This document shows, piece by piece, positions 48,553 through 56,925 of a stretch of 64,000 bases of DNA. A model generated the notes under the pieces. That model did no database searches. It was given only the letters and a program-made list of their open reading frames with translations, and was not told the origin of the DNA. This DNA is from an uncultured Treponema sp. Lineage in GTDB: Bacteria; Spirochaetota; Spirochaetia; Treponematales; Treponemataceae. The stretch is taken from the NCBI GenBank assembly GCA_937894335.1, contig CALCRU010000008.1, positions 54,204 to 118,203 of the forward strand, read 5' to 3'. The position numbers were made by a program, and so were the translations under genes. The stretch's first letter is position 1, and every line of letters begins with the position of its first letter.

Positions 48553-49542
48553 TTAATCCTGACCAAAGATTTCGTGATAGAAAGCAGAATAGTCTGCGCG
48601 TTTTTCTTTTGTAAAGGCAATGGCTGAACGGGGATGCTGATTTAAAAGTCCTGTAATAAGGTACTGCAGGTCGTATCCCCACACAATGCCTTCCGCCTTT
48701 AACTTAAGCATGTGCTTTTCTATAAACTGGAGTACAGGGTAAATGTTGTACTTGGGATTGTGCAGAAGTCCCAGAAGATTTTCCATGGAACAGTTACCCG
48801 CACCGCGTCCCATTGAGTTGTATGTGGCATCAAGCCAGTCTACTCCGTCACCTACTGCCTCAAGTGTGTTTGCAAATGCAAGGCGCTGATTGTCGTGAGC
48901 ATGAACTCCTAGAGTTTTTCCGTACTTGTCTGCGCTTTCCTTGTATACATCAACAATGCGGGCCATCTGCTCTGGATAGATCGAACCAAAGCTGTCTACA
49001 ATATAAATTATGTCTACAGGAGATTTTCCCAGCATGTCCAGTGCAACCTTTATGTCTCCTTCCTGTGCGGTAGAAATTGCCATAATATTGCATGTTGTTT
49101 CGTAGCCTTTTTTATGTGCGTCTTCAATCATTTCTATTGCGGCTGGAATCTGATGCACATAGCATGCAACCCGTATTACATCCAGAGGACTTTCAGCACG
49201 CTCGTGAATATCTTCTTTAAAATCACATCTACCCACATCCGCCATGGCTGCAAGTTTTATTTTCTTTTCACCGTTACCAACAATGTCGCTTCCAAGAAGT
49301 TCCACAATATCTTCGTCGTTAGTAAACTTCCACTTGCCGAACTTCTTTGGGTCAAAAAGTTTTTTAGAAGCCTTGTAGCCCATCTCCATGCAGTCAACTC
49401 CAGCTTCAATGTTTGCCTTGTACAGATCCTTTACAAATTCATCCGTAAAGAAAAAATCATTTACAAGACCGCCGTCACGAAGAGTGGCATCAACAACGCG
49501 AACACTTTCACGATATCCCATAAGAGAAGAAATTTCTTTCAT
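48553..49542 (-). CDS. HMGL-family aldolase (4-hydroxy-2-oxovalerate aldolase-like)
   Basis: This 329-residue TIM-barrel metal-dependent lyase shows RVVDATLRDGGLVNDF (metal-binding Asp), VDCMEMGYKASKKLF, VDIIYIVDSFGSIYPEQM, GVHAHDNQRLAFANTLE (metal-ligand His-x-His) and NSMGRGAGNCSMENLL. These resemble the DmpG/4-hydroxy-2-oxovalerate aldolase branch rather than isopropylmalate synthase. The substrate is unknown, and no aldehyde dehydrogenase partner is adjacent. TTGAAC-N17-TATGCT at 49569-49597 is a good promoter, and GGAG precedes ATG 49542. Confidence 0.85.
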   Translation of the reverse strand: MKEISSLMGYRESVRVVDATLRDGGLVNDFFFTDEFVKDLYKANIEAGVDCMEMGYKASKKLFDPKKFGKWKFTNDEDIVELLGSDIVGNGEKKIKLAAMADVGRCDFKEDIHERAESPLDVIRVACYVHQIPAAIEMIEDAHKKGYETTCNIMAISTAQEGDIKVALDMLGKSPVDIIYIVDSFGSIYPEQMARIVDVYKESADKYGKTLGVHAHDNQRLAFANTLEAVGDGVDWLDATYNSMGRGAGNCSMENLLGLLHNPKYNIYPVLQFIEKHMLKLKAEGIVWGYDLQYLITGLLNQHPRSAIAFTKEKRADYSAFYHEIFGQD

Positions 49543-49568
49543 CGCAAGCTCCTATTACTGTAGACAGA

Positions 49569-49597
49569 AGCATATCACATTTGCATAACTTGTTCAA
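49569..49597 (-). promoter_or_regulatory. Promoter of the aldolase gene
   Basis: On the minus strand: TTGAAC (49592-49597), 17-bp spacer, TATGCT (49569-49574) with TGa extension. Its -35 overlaps the last codons of the upstream LuxR gene. Confidence 0.6.
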
Positions 49598-50124
49598 TGA
49601 GCAAAGAACGCCTCCAGTTCCCTGCGTGAGGAAATGCTCAACTTTTCAAACACAGTGGCAAGATGACGCTTTACCGTTGCCACAGAAATGTAGAGTTCGT
49701 CTGCAATTTGTGCGTTGGTATGACCTCTTGCCGCAAGACGGGCAACTTCCTTTTCTCGCCGAGAAAGAACTAAAAGAAACTGGGATTCTGTAGCAGATGA
49801 TTTTTCCGTGGCAGAGTTTTTAGACTCAGACTTTTTTGCAAAAGCTGTAAGAATCAGCCTTAAGAGTACGCCGAACAGAAGGGGCCTAAATGTCATAAAG
49901 ACACGCACTGCAAAGGCTGTAAAGTTTAAGTCAGATTCAGCATTGCCAAATGACTCGAAGGAGCCCATGAGCAGAAGGAGCATTATTACCGTAACGAAGG
50001 CCCCCGACAGCAGGACATTTCTAGAAAGAGTCTGCACGCTGCATTTTCTTCTGACGAGTGAAGGTAGTGTAAGAAGAAGCGCCCCCAGACTCATCAGAAT
50101 AAAATCAAGAACTATTCGCGGCAT
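49594..50124 (-). CDS. Membrane-tethered LuxR-type transcription regulator
   Basis: This 176-residue protein has three N-terminal membrane helices (ILMSLGALLLTLP, SGAFVTVIMLLLLMGSF and FMTFRPLLFGVLLRLILTAF). A short polar linker and a LuxR/GerE helix-turn-helix follow (LSRREKEVARLAARGHTNAQ, IADELYISVATVKRHLATVF). It lacks a receiver domain, so control must come through the membrane part or its partner. Its start lies inside the end of the duplicated MotA-like gene (overlap of 13 bases), so the two are coupled. It may regulate the neighbouring aldolase or unlinked targets, which is unknown. Confidence 0.85.
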   Translation of the reverse strand: MPRIVLDFILMSLGALLLTLPSLVRRKCSVQTLSRNVLLSGAFVTVIMLLLLMGSFESFGNAESDLNFTAFAVRVFMTFRPLLFGVLLRLILTAFAKKSESKNSATEKSSATESQFLLVLSRREKEVARLAARGHTNAQIADELYISVATVKRHLATVFEKLSISSRRELEAFFAH

Positions 50125-51083
50125 AGGCGGTTTACCTTGTATTCAAGAAACAGAAGAATTACTGCAAAGACAATTCCGTACAGAGTGCTTAAAAGGGCCA
50201 CATATATGTTTGCCCCCAGCGTAGATTTGTCCTGAAGGTTTGCCAGTACTGCCACAAGTCCAATTAGAGAACATTTTAATCCGCTTAAGATGCAGAAGAG
50301 CCTAAGGGAACGCACCGCCGTAACAGAAACATTTTTTTCTGAAACGGTAAGACTTGAGTTTTTAAATGCGGCTTTTACGGTCTTCCAAAAGACCATGAAG
50401 TTTCCCGTAACAAAAAGAAGCAGAAGACTTTCTATAGCTATGACCAAAAAAGAGGGAGCATCAAGAAGCCATGCAAGGGTAAGTTTAAATTCAGTCTGTT
50501 CGTTTGCAGAGCACCAGAAGACCACAAGAAAAGTAAGAAGCAGAACAAGAACCAGAACGCAAAAAACTTTTACAACGGAAAGCACCACACGGGAAGTAGA
50601 AAGCGGCTGAGTCTGCACAGGTTCAGAATCTTCATTCATGCTCAGTATAATCTGCGTCTTAAGTTTTGCCTTTAGCGCAATTAGGATTGTTACAAGAAAA
50701 AACATGTAGTAAAGAGAAAGCAGTACAAGGGCAAGGTTTGGTCCCATGGTCTGCCGGAATCCAAAGTTAAGGTAAAAGTACATTCCGCCTACAATCAAAA
50801 AAAAGAGACACACATAAACAGAGGCCCTAAGAGTAAAGTCCAATGCAAGTTTTGATTCCCTAAGTTCTGCAAGTGAAAAGGTCTGCATTTTCTTTGGAGA
50901 CGAGAATACTCGGCAGAAAGACTTTCCATAACCAGACAAAAAAACAAACAGGGTTAGAATTAAAATAATTCCCAAAAACTCCGCTATGTCGAACAGGAAA
51001 ATAATACTGCATCCGCTTACAAGGGCCGTAAACAGAGCAACTCCAACCGACACTAAAAACGAGAAAATAAATACAAAAATCAT
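50112..51083 (-). CDS. Membrane protein with two MotA/ExbB-like halves
   Basis: This 323-residue protein has about eight helices and looks like a tandem duplication. The first half ends in MGPNLALVLLSLYYMFFLVT and the second in LGANIYVALLSTLYGIVFAV. Both resemble the MotA/ExbB channel segment (GPNMAVALLTTLYG-like). Each is preceded by a helix and Asp- or Glu-containing loop like the MotA IDxPS region (FLFDIAEFLGII; FLVIAIESLLLL). The start is ATG 51083 with a perfect AAGGAGG; the longer frame to 51320 is rejected. It overlaps the LuxR-type gene and may pass a membrane signal, such as ion flow, to it. The MotA relationship is by pattern and should be tested by HMM. Confidence 0.65.
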   Translation of the reverse strand: MIFVFIFSFLVSVGVALFTALVSGCSIIFLFDIAEFLGIILILTLFVFLSGYGKSFCRVFSSPKKMQTFSLAELRESKLALDFTLRASVYVCLFFLIVGGMYFYLNFGFRQTMGPNLALVLLSLYYMFFLVTILIALKAKLKTQIILSMNEDSEPVQTQPLSTSRVVLSVVKVFCVLVLVLLLTFLVVFWCSANEQTEFKLTLAWLLDAPSFLVIAIESLLLLFVTGNFMVFWKTVKAAFKNSSLTVSEKNVSVTAVRSLRLFCILSGLKCSLIGLVAVLANLQDKSTLGANIYVALLSTLYGIVFAVILLFLEYKVNRLCRE

Positions 51084-51188
51084 TGCACACCTCCTTGCAA
51101 CAGTTTTATTATCAGTCCTTTTTTGTAAAAGCACAAGGATGTAAAAGGTGTAATTTAAGATGTAATTATAGACTTTATGCACATGCTC

Positions 51189-51197
51189 TGCTATACT
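51189..51197 (+). promoter_or_regulatory. Extended -10 promoter of the 51204 gene, predicted leaderless
   Basis: TGCTATACT, with TAGACT at 51169-51174 (17-bp spacer) as a weak -35. The -10 ends 6 bases before ATG 51204. Confidence 0.6.
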
Positions 51198-51203
51198 TTT
51201 TTT

Positions 51204-51461
51204 ATGAAGACAAAGATGAAGGTTACAAAAGACATTTACGCAAAAATGAACGCTGCCTACAACACACTCTACGACGAGTGGCAGAACATAGAAGGAATGC
51301 CGGCCGAAGTTGACAAACAACTTAACATGTCTCTGGTTCTTCTTGACGGAGTTCTGGACAAATTAAAAGAAGCAATGATTGAAACCGAAAACGCAGAAAG
51401 TTCTGGTGCAGAAGTTAAGGAAGCAAAAACTTCGGGATTTAAAATCTTCGGCGGAAAATAA
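51204..51461 (+). CDS. Small acidic helical protein
   Basis: I do not recognise this 85-residue protein. It begins with a basic stretch (MKTKMKVTKDIYAKMNAAYN) and continues as helix with Glu, Lys and Leu (LNMSLVLLDGVLDKLKEAMI). It ends in a Glu/Lys-rich tail and GFKIFGGK, with no membrane segment. The start is ATG 51204 because the -10 lies 6 bases upstream; the frame from 51177 includes the promoter. It is divergent from the MotA-like/LuxR pair and could be regulated by it. Confidence 0.65.
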   Translation: MKTKMKVTKDIYAKMNAAYNTLYDEWQNIEGMPAEVDKQLNMSLVLLDGVLDKLKEAMIETENAESSGAEVKEAKTSGFKIFGGK

Positions 51462-51492
51462 AAAAAAGCTGACAGCAATTCACGCCGTCAGC
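51461..51492 (-). terminator. Terminator of the beta-barrel gene (bidirectional)
   Basis: Stem GCTGAC (51468-51473) / GTCAGC (51487-51492) with a 13-base loop. On the minus strand it is followed by a long T-run (complement of A at 51461-51467). On the plus strand it is followed by ATTTGTT and can also end the small acidic protein transcript. Confidence 0.7.
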
Positions 51493-51513
51493 ATTTGTTG
51501 CACAAGAGTCAGA

Positions 51514-52164
51514 CTAGAATGTAAACCGTATTCCCACAGCAGTTCCAAGGAATGCAGCACTTACGGCCGCAGTTGCAAACTCTGGCTCCATGATTGAATA
51601 GAATCCAGCGTCACCCATTGAAGGAACATAGGCCGCAAGGGGAACCGTTATCCTAAAGTAGAGGCTGAATCCGCCCTTCCACTGGATTGCTCCGCGGTAG
51701 TAAAGGCTTCCTAAATATGCACCCTGAGTAAAATCCACCTTTCCGTTTGAGTCAAGAAATGAAGAGATGCCTGAAGAATCGGAAGTTCCCATAAAGGCGT
51801 TAAGGTAGTTGTCTGTAACCCAAAGTGCAGTAAAGCCAAATCCGTTCTGCCAGCCTGATGTAAAGGGCTTAGAGTTGTAGCCGATCGAAACTTCGGGAGC
51901 AAATCCAAATGTGTATCCCTTAAGTTCCTGACCAAGTACGGTTGTTCCGTCAGTGTCGTACTTTGTTTCATAAACATGCTTTGACTGCAGAGGAGCAGAT
52001 GCTTCCACCTCAAGGTGATTGAACAAAAGGGAAACTGTAGGCTCTAATCCCAAAACAGAAAATCGTGCGCCTAAAGAAAATCCCAAACCACTGTCAGATT
52101 CCCTTGCCGCTAGGGGTAAGGAAAGAAGTGCGCAAAGTGCAATTCCAAGTAATTTCTTTTTCAT
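51514..52164 (-). CDS. Probable outer-membrane beta-barrel protein
   Basis: This 216-residue protein has a signal peptide (LLGIALCALLSLPLAARE). Many alternating aromatic/hydrophobic strands follow, such as LGFSLGARFSVLGLEPTVSL, GYTFGFAPEVSIGYN, FGFTALWVTDNYLNAF, FSLYFRITVPLAAYVP and the C-terminal FLGTAVGIRFTF ending in Phe. This is consistent with an 8-10-strand outer-membrane barrel. No family is recognised. Upstream lie two palindromes (52229-52260), and the adjacent operon encodes KdgK. A role in uptake or export of a sugar acid is a guess from context. Confidence 0.7.
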   Translation of the reverse strand: MKKKLLGIALCALLSLPLAARESDSGLGFSLGARFSVLGLEPTVSLLFNHLEVEASAPLQSKHVYETKYDTDGTTVLGQELKGYTFGFAPEVSIGYNSKPFTSGWQNGFGFTALWVTDNYLNAFMGTSDSSGISSFLDSNGKVDFTQGAYLGSLYYRGAIQWKGGFSLYFRITVPLAAYVPSMGDAGFYSIMEPEFATAAVSAAFLGTAVGIRFTF

Positions 52165-52182
52165 GTTCACCTCCATGCTGTA

Positions 52183-52211
52183 ACTATAACATCCCAATGC
52201 TAAGTTTGGAA
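52183..52211 (-). promoter_or_regulatory. Promoter of the beta-barrel gene
   Basis: On the minus strand: TTCCAA (52206-52211), 17-bp spacer, TATAGT (52183-52188), then GGAGGTG before ATG 52164. An alternative pair is TTGCAA (52220-52225) and TAGCAT (52197-52202). Confidence 0.45.
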
Positions 52212-52228
52212 TAGTATTTTTGCAAAAA

Positions 52229-52260
52229 TAACCGCGGTTACCAAAAAATAACCACGGTTA
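52229..52260. promoter_or_regulatory. Two tandem palindromic operator-like sites
   Basis: TAACCGCGGTTA (52229-52240) is a perfect 12-bp palindrome. TAACCACGGTTA (52249-52260) differs by one base. They repeat with a 20-bp period, about two helical turns, in A-rich DNA. The centres lie about 58 and 78 bases upstream of the expected start of the beta-barrel transcript, which fits an activator (LacI- or CRP-like half-sites). Confidence 0.65.
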
Positions 52261-52282
52261 CTAGCATTTTTGTATAGTAAAT

Positions 52283-53302
52283 CTAACGCTGAATGCGTCC
52301 GCTGGCATCTCCAGCCACAAGGTGCTCCACTTCCTGAACCGTTACCATGTTAAAGTCGCCCTCCACACTGTGCTTAAGGCAGGATGAGGCAACAGCAAAA
52401 TCCAATGCACTTTGGGAATCCTTACCAGTAAGAAGAGCGTAAATGAGTCCGGCAGTAAAACTGTCGCCTCCGCCCAAACGGTCAACTACAAACATATCGT
52501 ACTCGTGGCTAAAGAAGAAATCTGTTCCATCGTAAAAGAGCGCCGCCCATTTGTTACGGTTTGCATTTATCGAAGTACGCAATGTGATTGCAACTTTTTT
52601 AAAGCCAAGTTTTTCTGCAAGCTGTTTTGCAACAGAAAAATATCCTTCCTTGTTAAGTTTTCCGTTTTCTACATCAGTGTCCTTTGCCGCAATGCCAAAT
52701 ACATTTTTTGCATCCTCTTCGTTTGCAATGCAGACATCAACATAGCCGCTAAGTTTTGTCATTACCCTGCGGGCTTCGTCGGTAGACCAGAGTTTGCTTC
52801 TGTAGTTAAGGTCGCAACTGATTACGGCTCCAGCTTTTTTTGCAGCCTTACACGCCTCCTCGCATATGAGCGGAAGTTTGCCACCGAGGGCAGGAGTAAT
52901 TCCCGTAATGTGAAACCATGAGCATCCTTCAAAAATTTTTTCCCAGTCAAAGTCTTCGGGAAGGGCTTCTGCAATGGCAGAATGTGCACGGTCGTAAATG
53001 CACTTTGAGGGACGCTGACTTGCACCACGCTCATTAAAATAAATTCCAACCCTAGAACCGCCGCGCACAATGTACTGAGTGTTAACTCCAAAACGCCTTA
53101 AATTGTTTACAGCACTCTGACCAATTTCATGCTCAGGAAGTTTTGTAACATAGCAGGACTCAAGACCAAAGTTTGCAAGAGAAACAGCTACATTGGCTTC
53201 AGCACCACCAAAAGTTGCAGTCATGGAATCAACCTGTACAAAGCGATAAACGCCAGCAGGTTCAAGACGAAGCATAAGCTCACCGAATGTTACTACTTTC
53301 AT
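52283..53302 (-). CDS. kdgK: 2-keto-3-deoxygluconate kinase (PfkB family)
   Basis: This 339-residue PfkB-family sugar kinase has an N-terminal VTFGELMLRL, the substrate-loop GGAEANVAVSLANFG, DLNYRSKLW and the C-terminal signature VDRLGGGDSFTAGLIYALL with the catalytic Asp. The pattern matches KdgK, which phosphorylates 2-keto-3-deoxygluconate from pectin or uronate breakdown. It follows a response regulator, hybrid kinase and pectinesterase-like gene on the same strand with very short gaps, so the four probably form an operon. A different sugar specificity (fructokinase-like) is less likely. Confidence 0.85.
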   Translation of the reverse strand: MKVVTFGELMLRLEPAGVYRFVQVDSMTATFGGAEANVAVSLANFGLESCYVTKLPEHEIGQSAVNNLRRFGVNTQYIVRGGSRVGIYFNERGASQRPSKCIYDRAHSAIAEALPEDFDWEKIFEGCSWFHITGITPALGGKLPLICEEACKAAKKAGAVISCDLNYRSKLWSTDEARRVMTKLSGYVDVCIANEEDAKNVFGIAAKDTDVENGKLNKEGYFSVAKQLAEKLGFKKVAITLRTSINANRNKWAALFYDGTDFFFSHEYDMFVVDRLGGGDSFTAGLIYALLTGKDSQSALDFAVASSCLKHSVEGDFNMVTVQEVEHLVAGDASGRIQR

Positions 53303-53305
53303 GTT

Positions 53306-54064
53306 TTACTTTCCCTTAAAAAAATCGTCAACGCTCTTAACAAGCGCCTCAGGTTCCATTGTCTTTAAAAGATATTTTTCAGGCTTAGCTGCAAGAACTT
53401 TCATTACAGTTTCCTTATCGTCCTTTGCAGTAAGAAATATTACAGGAATTCCAGCAGTCTTTGGTTCTGCCTTTATCATTTCAAAAACCTGAAGTCCCGA
53501 GGCCACAGGCATTTCGTAATCAAGAAGAATCAAATCAACATGTTTCTGCGCAAGAAGTGAAATTGCATTCAGACCAGAGTTTGCAAGATACACATCGTAT
53601 TTTTTTGAAAGCCAGTTGTTCATTGAGCGGAGCATTATTCCGTCATCGTCTACCACAAGAATTTTTTTCTTACCGTCGCTTCCCTCTTCGTCAAGAATAA
53701 GAGTGTTAAGGCGTGCAATAACTTCTGTCATATTTACAGGCCTCATAAAGGCGGCAGACACAAGTGCCTTGGGAATTATTTCGTAGGCAGAAGAAACTTC
53801 CAGTTGTGAACCTATCAGATACAGCACCCTGTCTTTGCCTTCTTCGGTAAGAAGTTTTTTAAGATACTTAAGGGTTCCGTTAAAGCTGTTCAAATCACCT
53901 TCAAGATAGACAATGTAAATGTCGGGCAGATTTTCTTTAAGCTGAATTTCCACAATGTCGGGCTGAGAGGTAATAACTTCAAACCGCGCATCCTGAAGAT
54001 TTTTTATCATTGCGGTAACAAGAAAGTTTTGTGATTCACTTACAAACAAAATGCGCTTATCCAT
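53306..54064 (-). CDS. Tandem-receiver response regulator
   Basis: This 252-residue protein has two receiver-like domains. The first (about 1-120) keeps the fold (RILFVSESQNFLVTAM, DIYIVYLEGD) but lacks the acidic pair at the first strand, so it is probably inactive. The second (about 130-250) is canonical: KILVVDDDGIMLRSMNNWL, LILLDYEMPVASG with the phospho-Asp, PVIFLTAKD and KYLLKTMEP. There is no output domain, so it likely acts through phosphorelay or protein contacts. GGAGG precedes ATG 54064. It follows the hybrid kinase by 17 bases. Confidence 0.9.
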   Translation of the reverse strand: MDKRILFVSESQNFLVTAMIKNLQDARFEVITSQPDIVEIQLKENLPDIYIVYLEGDLNSFNGTLKYLKKLLTEEGKDRVLYLIGSQLEVSSAYEIIPKALVSAAFMRPVNMTEVIARLNTLILDEEGSDGKKKILVVDDDGIMLRSMNNWLSKKYDVYLANSGLNAISLLAQKHVDLILLDYEMPVASGLQVFEMIKAEPKTAGIPVIFLTAKDDKETVMKVLAAKPEKYLLKTMEPEALVKSVDDFFKGK

Positions 54065-54081
54065 TTATTCCTCCATAAAAA

Positions 54082-56913
54082 TCAAAGTAGTTTTAGCGCT
54101 GCATCATAGTCAACGCTAGTAACGGCTTCCTTTAGTTTTTTGTAAAGATCTTGTTTTTCCTGCGGAATTTCGTATTGTTCCAGCATGGAAATGATTGTAT
54201 CTGCTGTAGAAATGTCAAAGGCCTGAAGACATTCCTTTATGTTCTGCAGAGCATCGTTAAAATCCTCGTTAGAAATTTTTTTTGCCTCAGTTTTTTGAAC
54301 GGCACATGCAGGAGCTAGAAGTTCTCTGTAGGAGCGGTAAGAAGAAAGCAAAGACGGCATTAGCAAATTTATTTTTTCTTCATCCTTTCTGTCACCAGCC
54401 TCTTCAATCACGGCAGCCTGTTTGGAAAGCTCAGAAGCACCAATAAGACGGGCAGAACTTTTTAAGGCGTGCACAAGAACCGTCATGTTTTTATAGTCAC
54501 CAGAAGAATAGAATTTTTCAATCTGTTCACACTTGGAATCTATTGACTGGTAGAATTCTTTTGCAACCTGAAGAAGAAGTTTTTTTCCGCCGCAGTTTTT
54601 TATTCCGTCTTCAACAGAAACTCCTTTAAGCATAGAAAGTTCGGGAAGATCTTCTTCCTCCTCAACAGCCGCAGAAACTTTCTGCACTTTTTCTTTAGGA
54701 AGATAGTGCATAATCATCTGCTCAAATTTCTTTCCGTCTATGGGCTTACTCAAATAGTCTGTAAATCCCGCCTCAAGATAAAGTTCCCTTGAACCAGAGA
54801 CAGCGTTTGCAGTAAGGGCAATACAAGGTGTGTCTCTGTTAAGGTTTGACTCCAAAGTCTTCATTGCTTCAAGAGTTTCCATTCCATCCATTACGGGCAT
54901 GCGGTGGTCTATAAAAATAATGTCGTACTTATTTTTTGTTACCAGAACAAGAGTGCGTTCTCCACTTTCGGCTGTATCAATCTGCATTTGCGTCTGCTTT
55001 ATGAGTCCGCATGCAACGGTAAGATTAAGGGGAGTATCGTCAACAATAAGAATTCGTGCGTTAGGAGCGTGAAAACTTTCCACATATTTTTCGCCAGAGT
55101 TAAGAATCTTTTTGTACAAGTCAGAGTAGTTTCCAATTGGCTCCCAGTTTACAACCTTTTGTGAAACAGTAAAGAAAAAATCTGAACCTTCGCCATACTT
55201 ACTCTTAACTTCAAGTTTGGAATCCATTAGTCCAAGAAGATTTTTTACTATGCTCATGCCAAGTCCAGTGCCTTCAATGGTGCGGTTGCGTTTTTCATCT
55301 AGCCTAGTAAAGGCCTGTGAAAGAGAAGACATATCCTCTTCTTTTATTCCAATTCCAGTGTCTATAATGTGAACCGTAAGTGCAGCATGTTCTTCGTCAA
55401 TTTTAGAAGAAGAAATGTTCAGTTCTACAGCACCCTTTTCTGTATACTTGATTGCATTTGTAAGTATGTTAAGCACACACTGCTTTATGCGAATTTCGTC
55501 ACCAAACAAAAGGTGAGGCATATTTTTGTCCACCACAATGTTAAGATAAAGTCCCTTGTCTTCTGCGCGCTTTGAAGTCATGTTGACCAAATCGTTTACC
55601 ACGGAACTCAAATCGTATTCAACAGGAACAATTTCCATCTTACCCGCTTCGATTTTTGAAAAGTCCAAGATATCGTTTACAAGACTTAAAAGACTTTTTC
55701 CTGCACTCTGAATGTCACGGGCATAGTGCAAAGTTTCTTCTTCCTTGCTTTCTCGCAAAATCATTTCGTCAAGACCAAGCACAGCGTTTATAGGCGTCCT
55801 GATTTCGTGGCTCATGTTGGAAAGGAAGGTACTTTTTGCCTTGCTGGATTCCGTTGCTATTGAAAGATTTTTTTCCAGTTCCTTTTCACGCTCAATTTTT
55901 TCTATGTACCGTTCGGTAGCGTCTATGGAGCGCACAAGGGAATTGTAAAGAGTAGTAATTTCGTCATCAGTGTTTATATTCAGTTCCCTTAGGTCTACAA
56001 GGACTTCGTCGTTTCCTTCCTTTAGCTTTGAAAAATCTTCCACACCCTTTGCCATGAGCATGATAGGATTTGAAATTTTTAAATTTGTATACGAGATGAT
56101 TACAAGGATAATCGGAATTGCAATAATGGAAAGAAGAACTACAAGTTGTGCAAGGAATATGATTATCTCGCTCTGTTCCTGAATGTGAAGTTTTCCCTTT
56201 AGAATTACACCAGCAAACACTGCGGCTGAGACCACAAGAATTACAGCCTCTATTACGAAAGAAATAATTATTTTTTTTCCAACCTGTTTGCGTCTCTTCT
56301 GCTTTTGCCATGCACGGATTTTTACAAAGTCTTCGCCTGCATAGGAATTTGCATAAAAAAGTTTACGCCACTTAAGGGGAAGAAAATTGTAAAACACATA
56401 CCCACAGAAGGCAACAAGAAGACTGGGAAGCACACTGTTAAAGTCGTAAATGTAGCGGATTTCTCCGTCGGAAAGCATCTTAAAGAAAATTTGCCAGCCG
56501 TTACCTAGCACGACAGAAAAAATCACTGCTGCAAGAAGACTCTTCCACGGACTCTTGTACCATAATTTTACAATGGGAAGATTTGCAATAAGGGCGGCGA
56601 TGAGCAGTACAAAAGTGCGGAACAAAAATCCTGTTACGGTAACTGCCTGAACGGAAAAAAAAGCCAGTACCACAATTGCACCAGCCATGAATCCCGAAAG
56701 AGTTGTATTCAGCATGACTGCAAAAATTTCTATATAGTCGCGAAATATGTCTTGACCAGGATCTTGAAAAAAAACTTCGCACAGAAGTAGGCAGCCAAAA
56801 GAAAGAATTGTAGTAAGAGGAATGGTAACGGCATAGGCCCTGTTTCTTAGCAGATAGTGTTCGGCATAAGCCTGCGTTACCTTTGACTTCAGTTCCTCTT
56901 TGTTCTTTTCCAT
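54082..56913 (-). CDS. Hybrid histidine kinase with membrane domain, REC and HPt
   Basis: This 943-residue sensor kinase has about six N-terminal helices (to residue 275). A HAMP-like/coiled linker leads to HisKA (NMSHEIRTPINAVLGL, phospho-His near 369). HATPase shows KQCVLNILTNAIKYTEKG, IIDTGIGIKEEDM and GTGLGMSIVKNLL. A receiver follows (RILIVDDTPLNLTVACGLIK, IIFIDHRMPVMDGMETL) and then a C-terminal HPt (LVHALKSSARLIG). This is a complete multistep phosphorelay. It sits between the pectinesterase-like gene (12 bases upstream) and the response regulator. The stimulus is unknown; context suggests carbohydrate or energy state. Confidence 0.94.
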   Translation of the reverse strand: MEKNKEELKSKVTQAYAEHYLLRNRAYAVTIPLTTILSFGCLLLCEVFFQDPGQDIFRDYIEIFAVMLNTTLSGFMAGAIVVLAFFSVQAVTVTGFLFRTFVLLIAALIANLPIVKLWYKSPWKSLLAAVIFSVVLGNGWQIFFKMLSDGEIRYIYDFNSVLPSLLVAFCGYVFYNFLPLKWRKLFYANSYAGEDFVKIRAWQKQKRRKQVGKKIIISFVIEAVILVVSAAVFAGVILKGKLHIQEQSEIIIFLAQLVVLLSIIAIPIILVIISYTNLKISNPIMLMAKGVEDFSKLKEGNDEVLVDLRELNINTDDEITTLYNSLVRSIDATERYIEKIEREKELEKNLSIATESSKAKSTFLSNMSHEIRTPINAVLGLDEMILRESKEEETLHYARDIQSAGKSLLSLVNDILDFSKIEAGKMEIVPVEYDLSSVVNDLVNMTSKRAEDKGLYLNIVVDKNMPHLLFGDEIRIKQCVLNILTNAIKYTEKGAVELNISSSKIDEEHAALTVHIIDTGIGIKEEDMSSLSQAFTRLDEKRNRTIEGTGLGMSIVKNLLGLMDSKLEVKSKYGEGSDFFFTVSQKVVNWEPIGNYSDLYKKILNSGEKYVESFHAPNARILIVDDTPLNLTVACGLIKQTQMQIDTAESGERTLVLVTKNKYDIIFIDHRMPVMDGMETLEAMKTLESNLNRDTPCIALTANAVSGSRELYLEAGFTDYLSKPIDGKKFEQMIMHYLPKEKVQKVSAAVEEEEDLPELSMLKGVSVEDGIKNCGGKKLLLQVAKEFYQSIDSKCEQIEKFYSSGDYKNMTVLVHALKSSARLIGASELSKQAAVIEEAGDRKDEEKINLLMPSLLSSYRSYRELLAPACAVQKTEAKKISNEDFNDALQNIKECLQAFDISTADTIISMLEQYEIPQEKQDLYKKLKEAVTSVDYDAALKLL

Positions 56914-56925
56914 GGTACCTCAAAA

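Noticed and set aside
50860..51320. Longer MotA-like frame to 51320 and overlapping frames
   Set aside because: ATG 51083 has a perfect AAGGAGG; the extra residues overlap the divergent small gene and its promoter.
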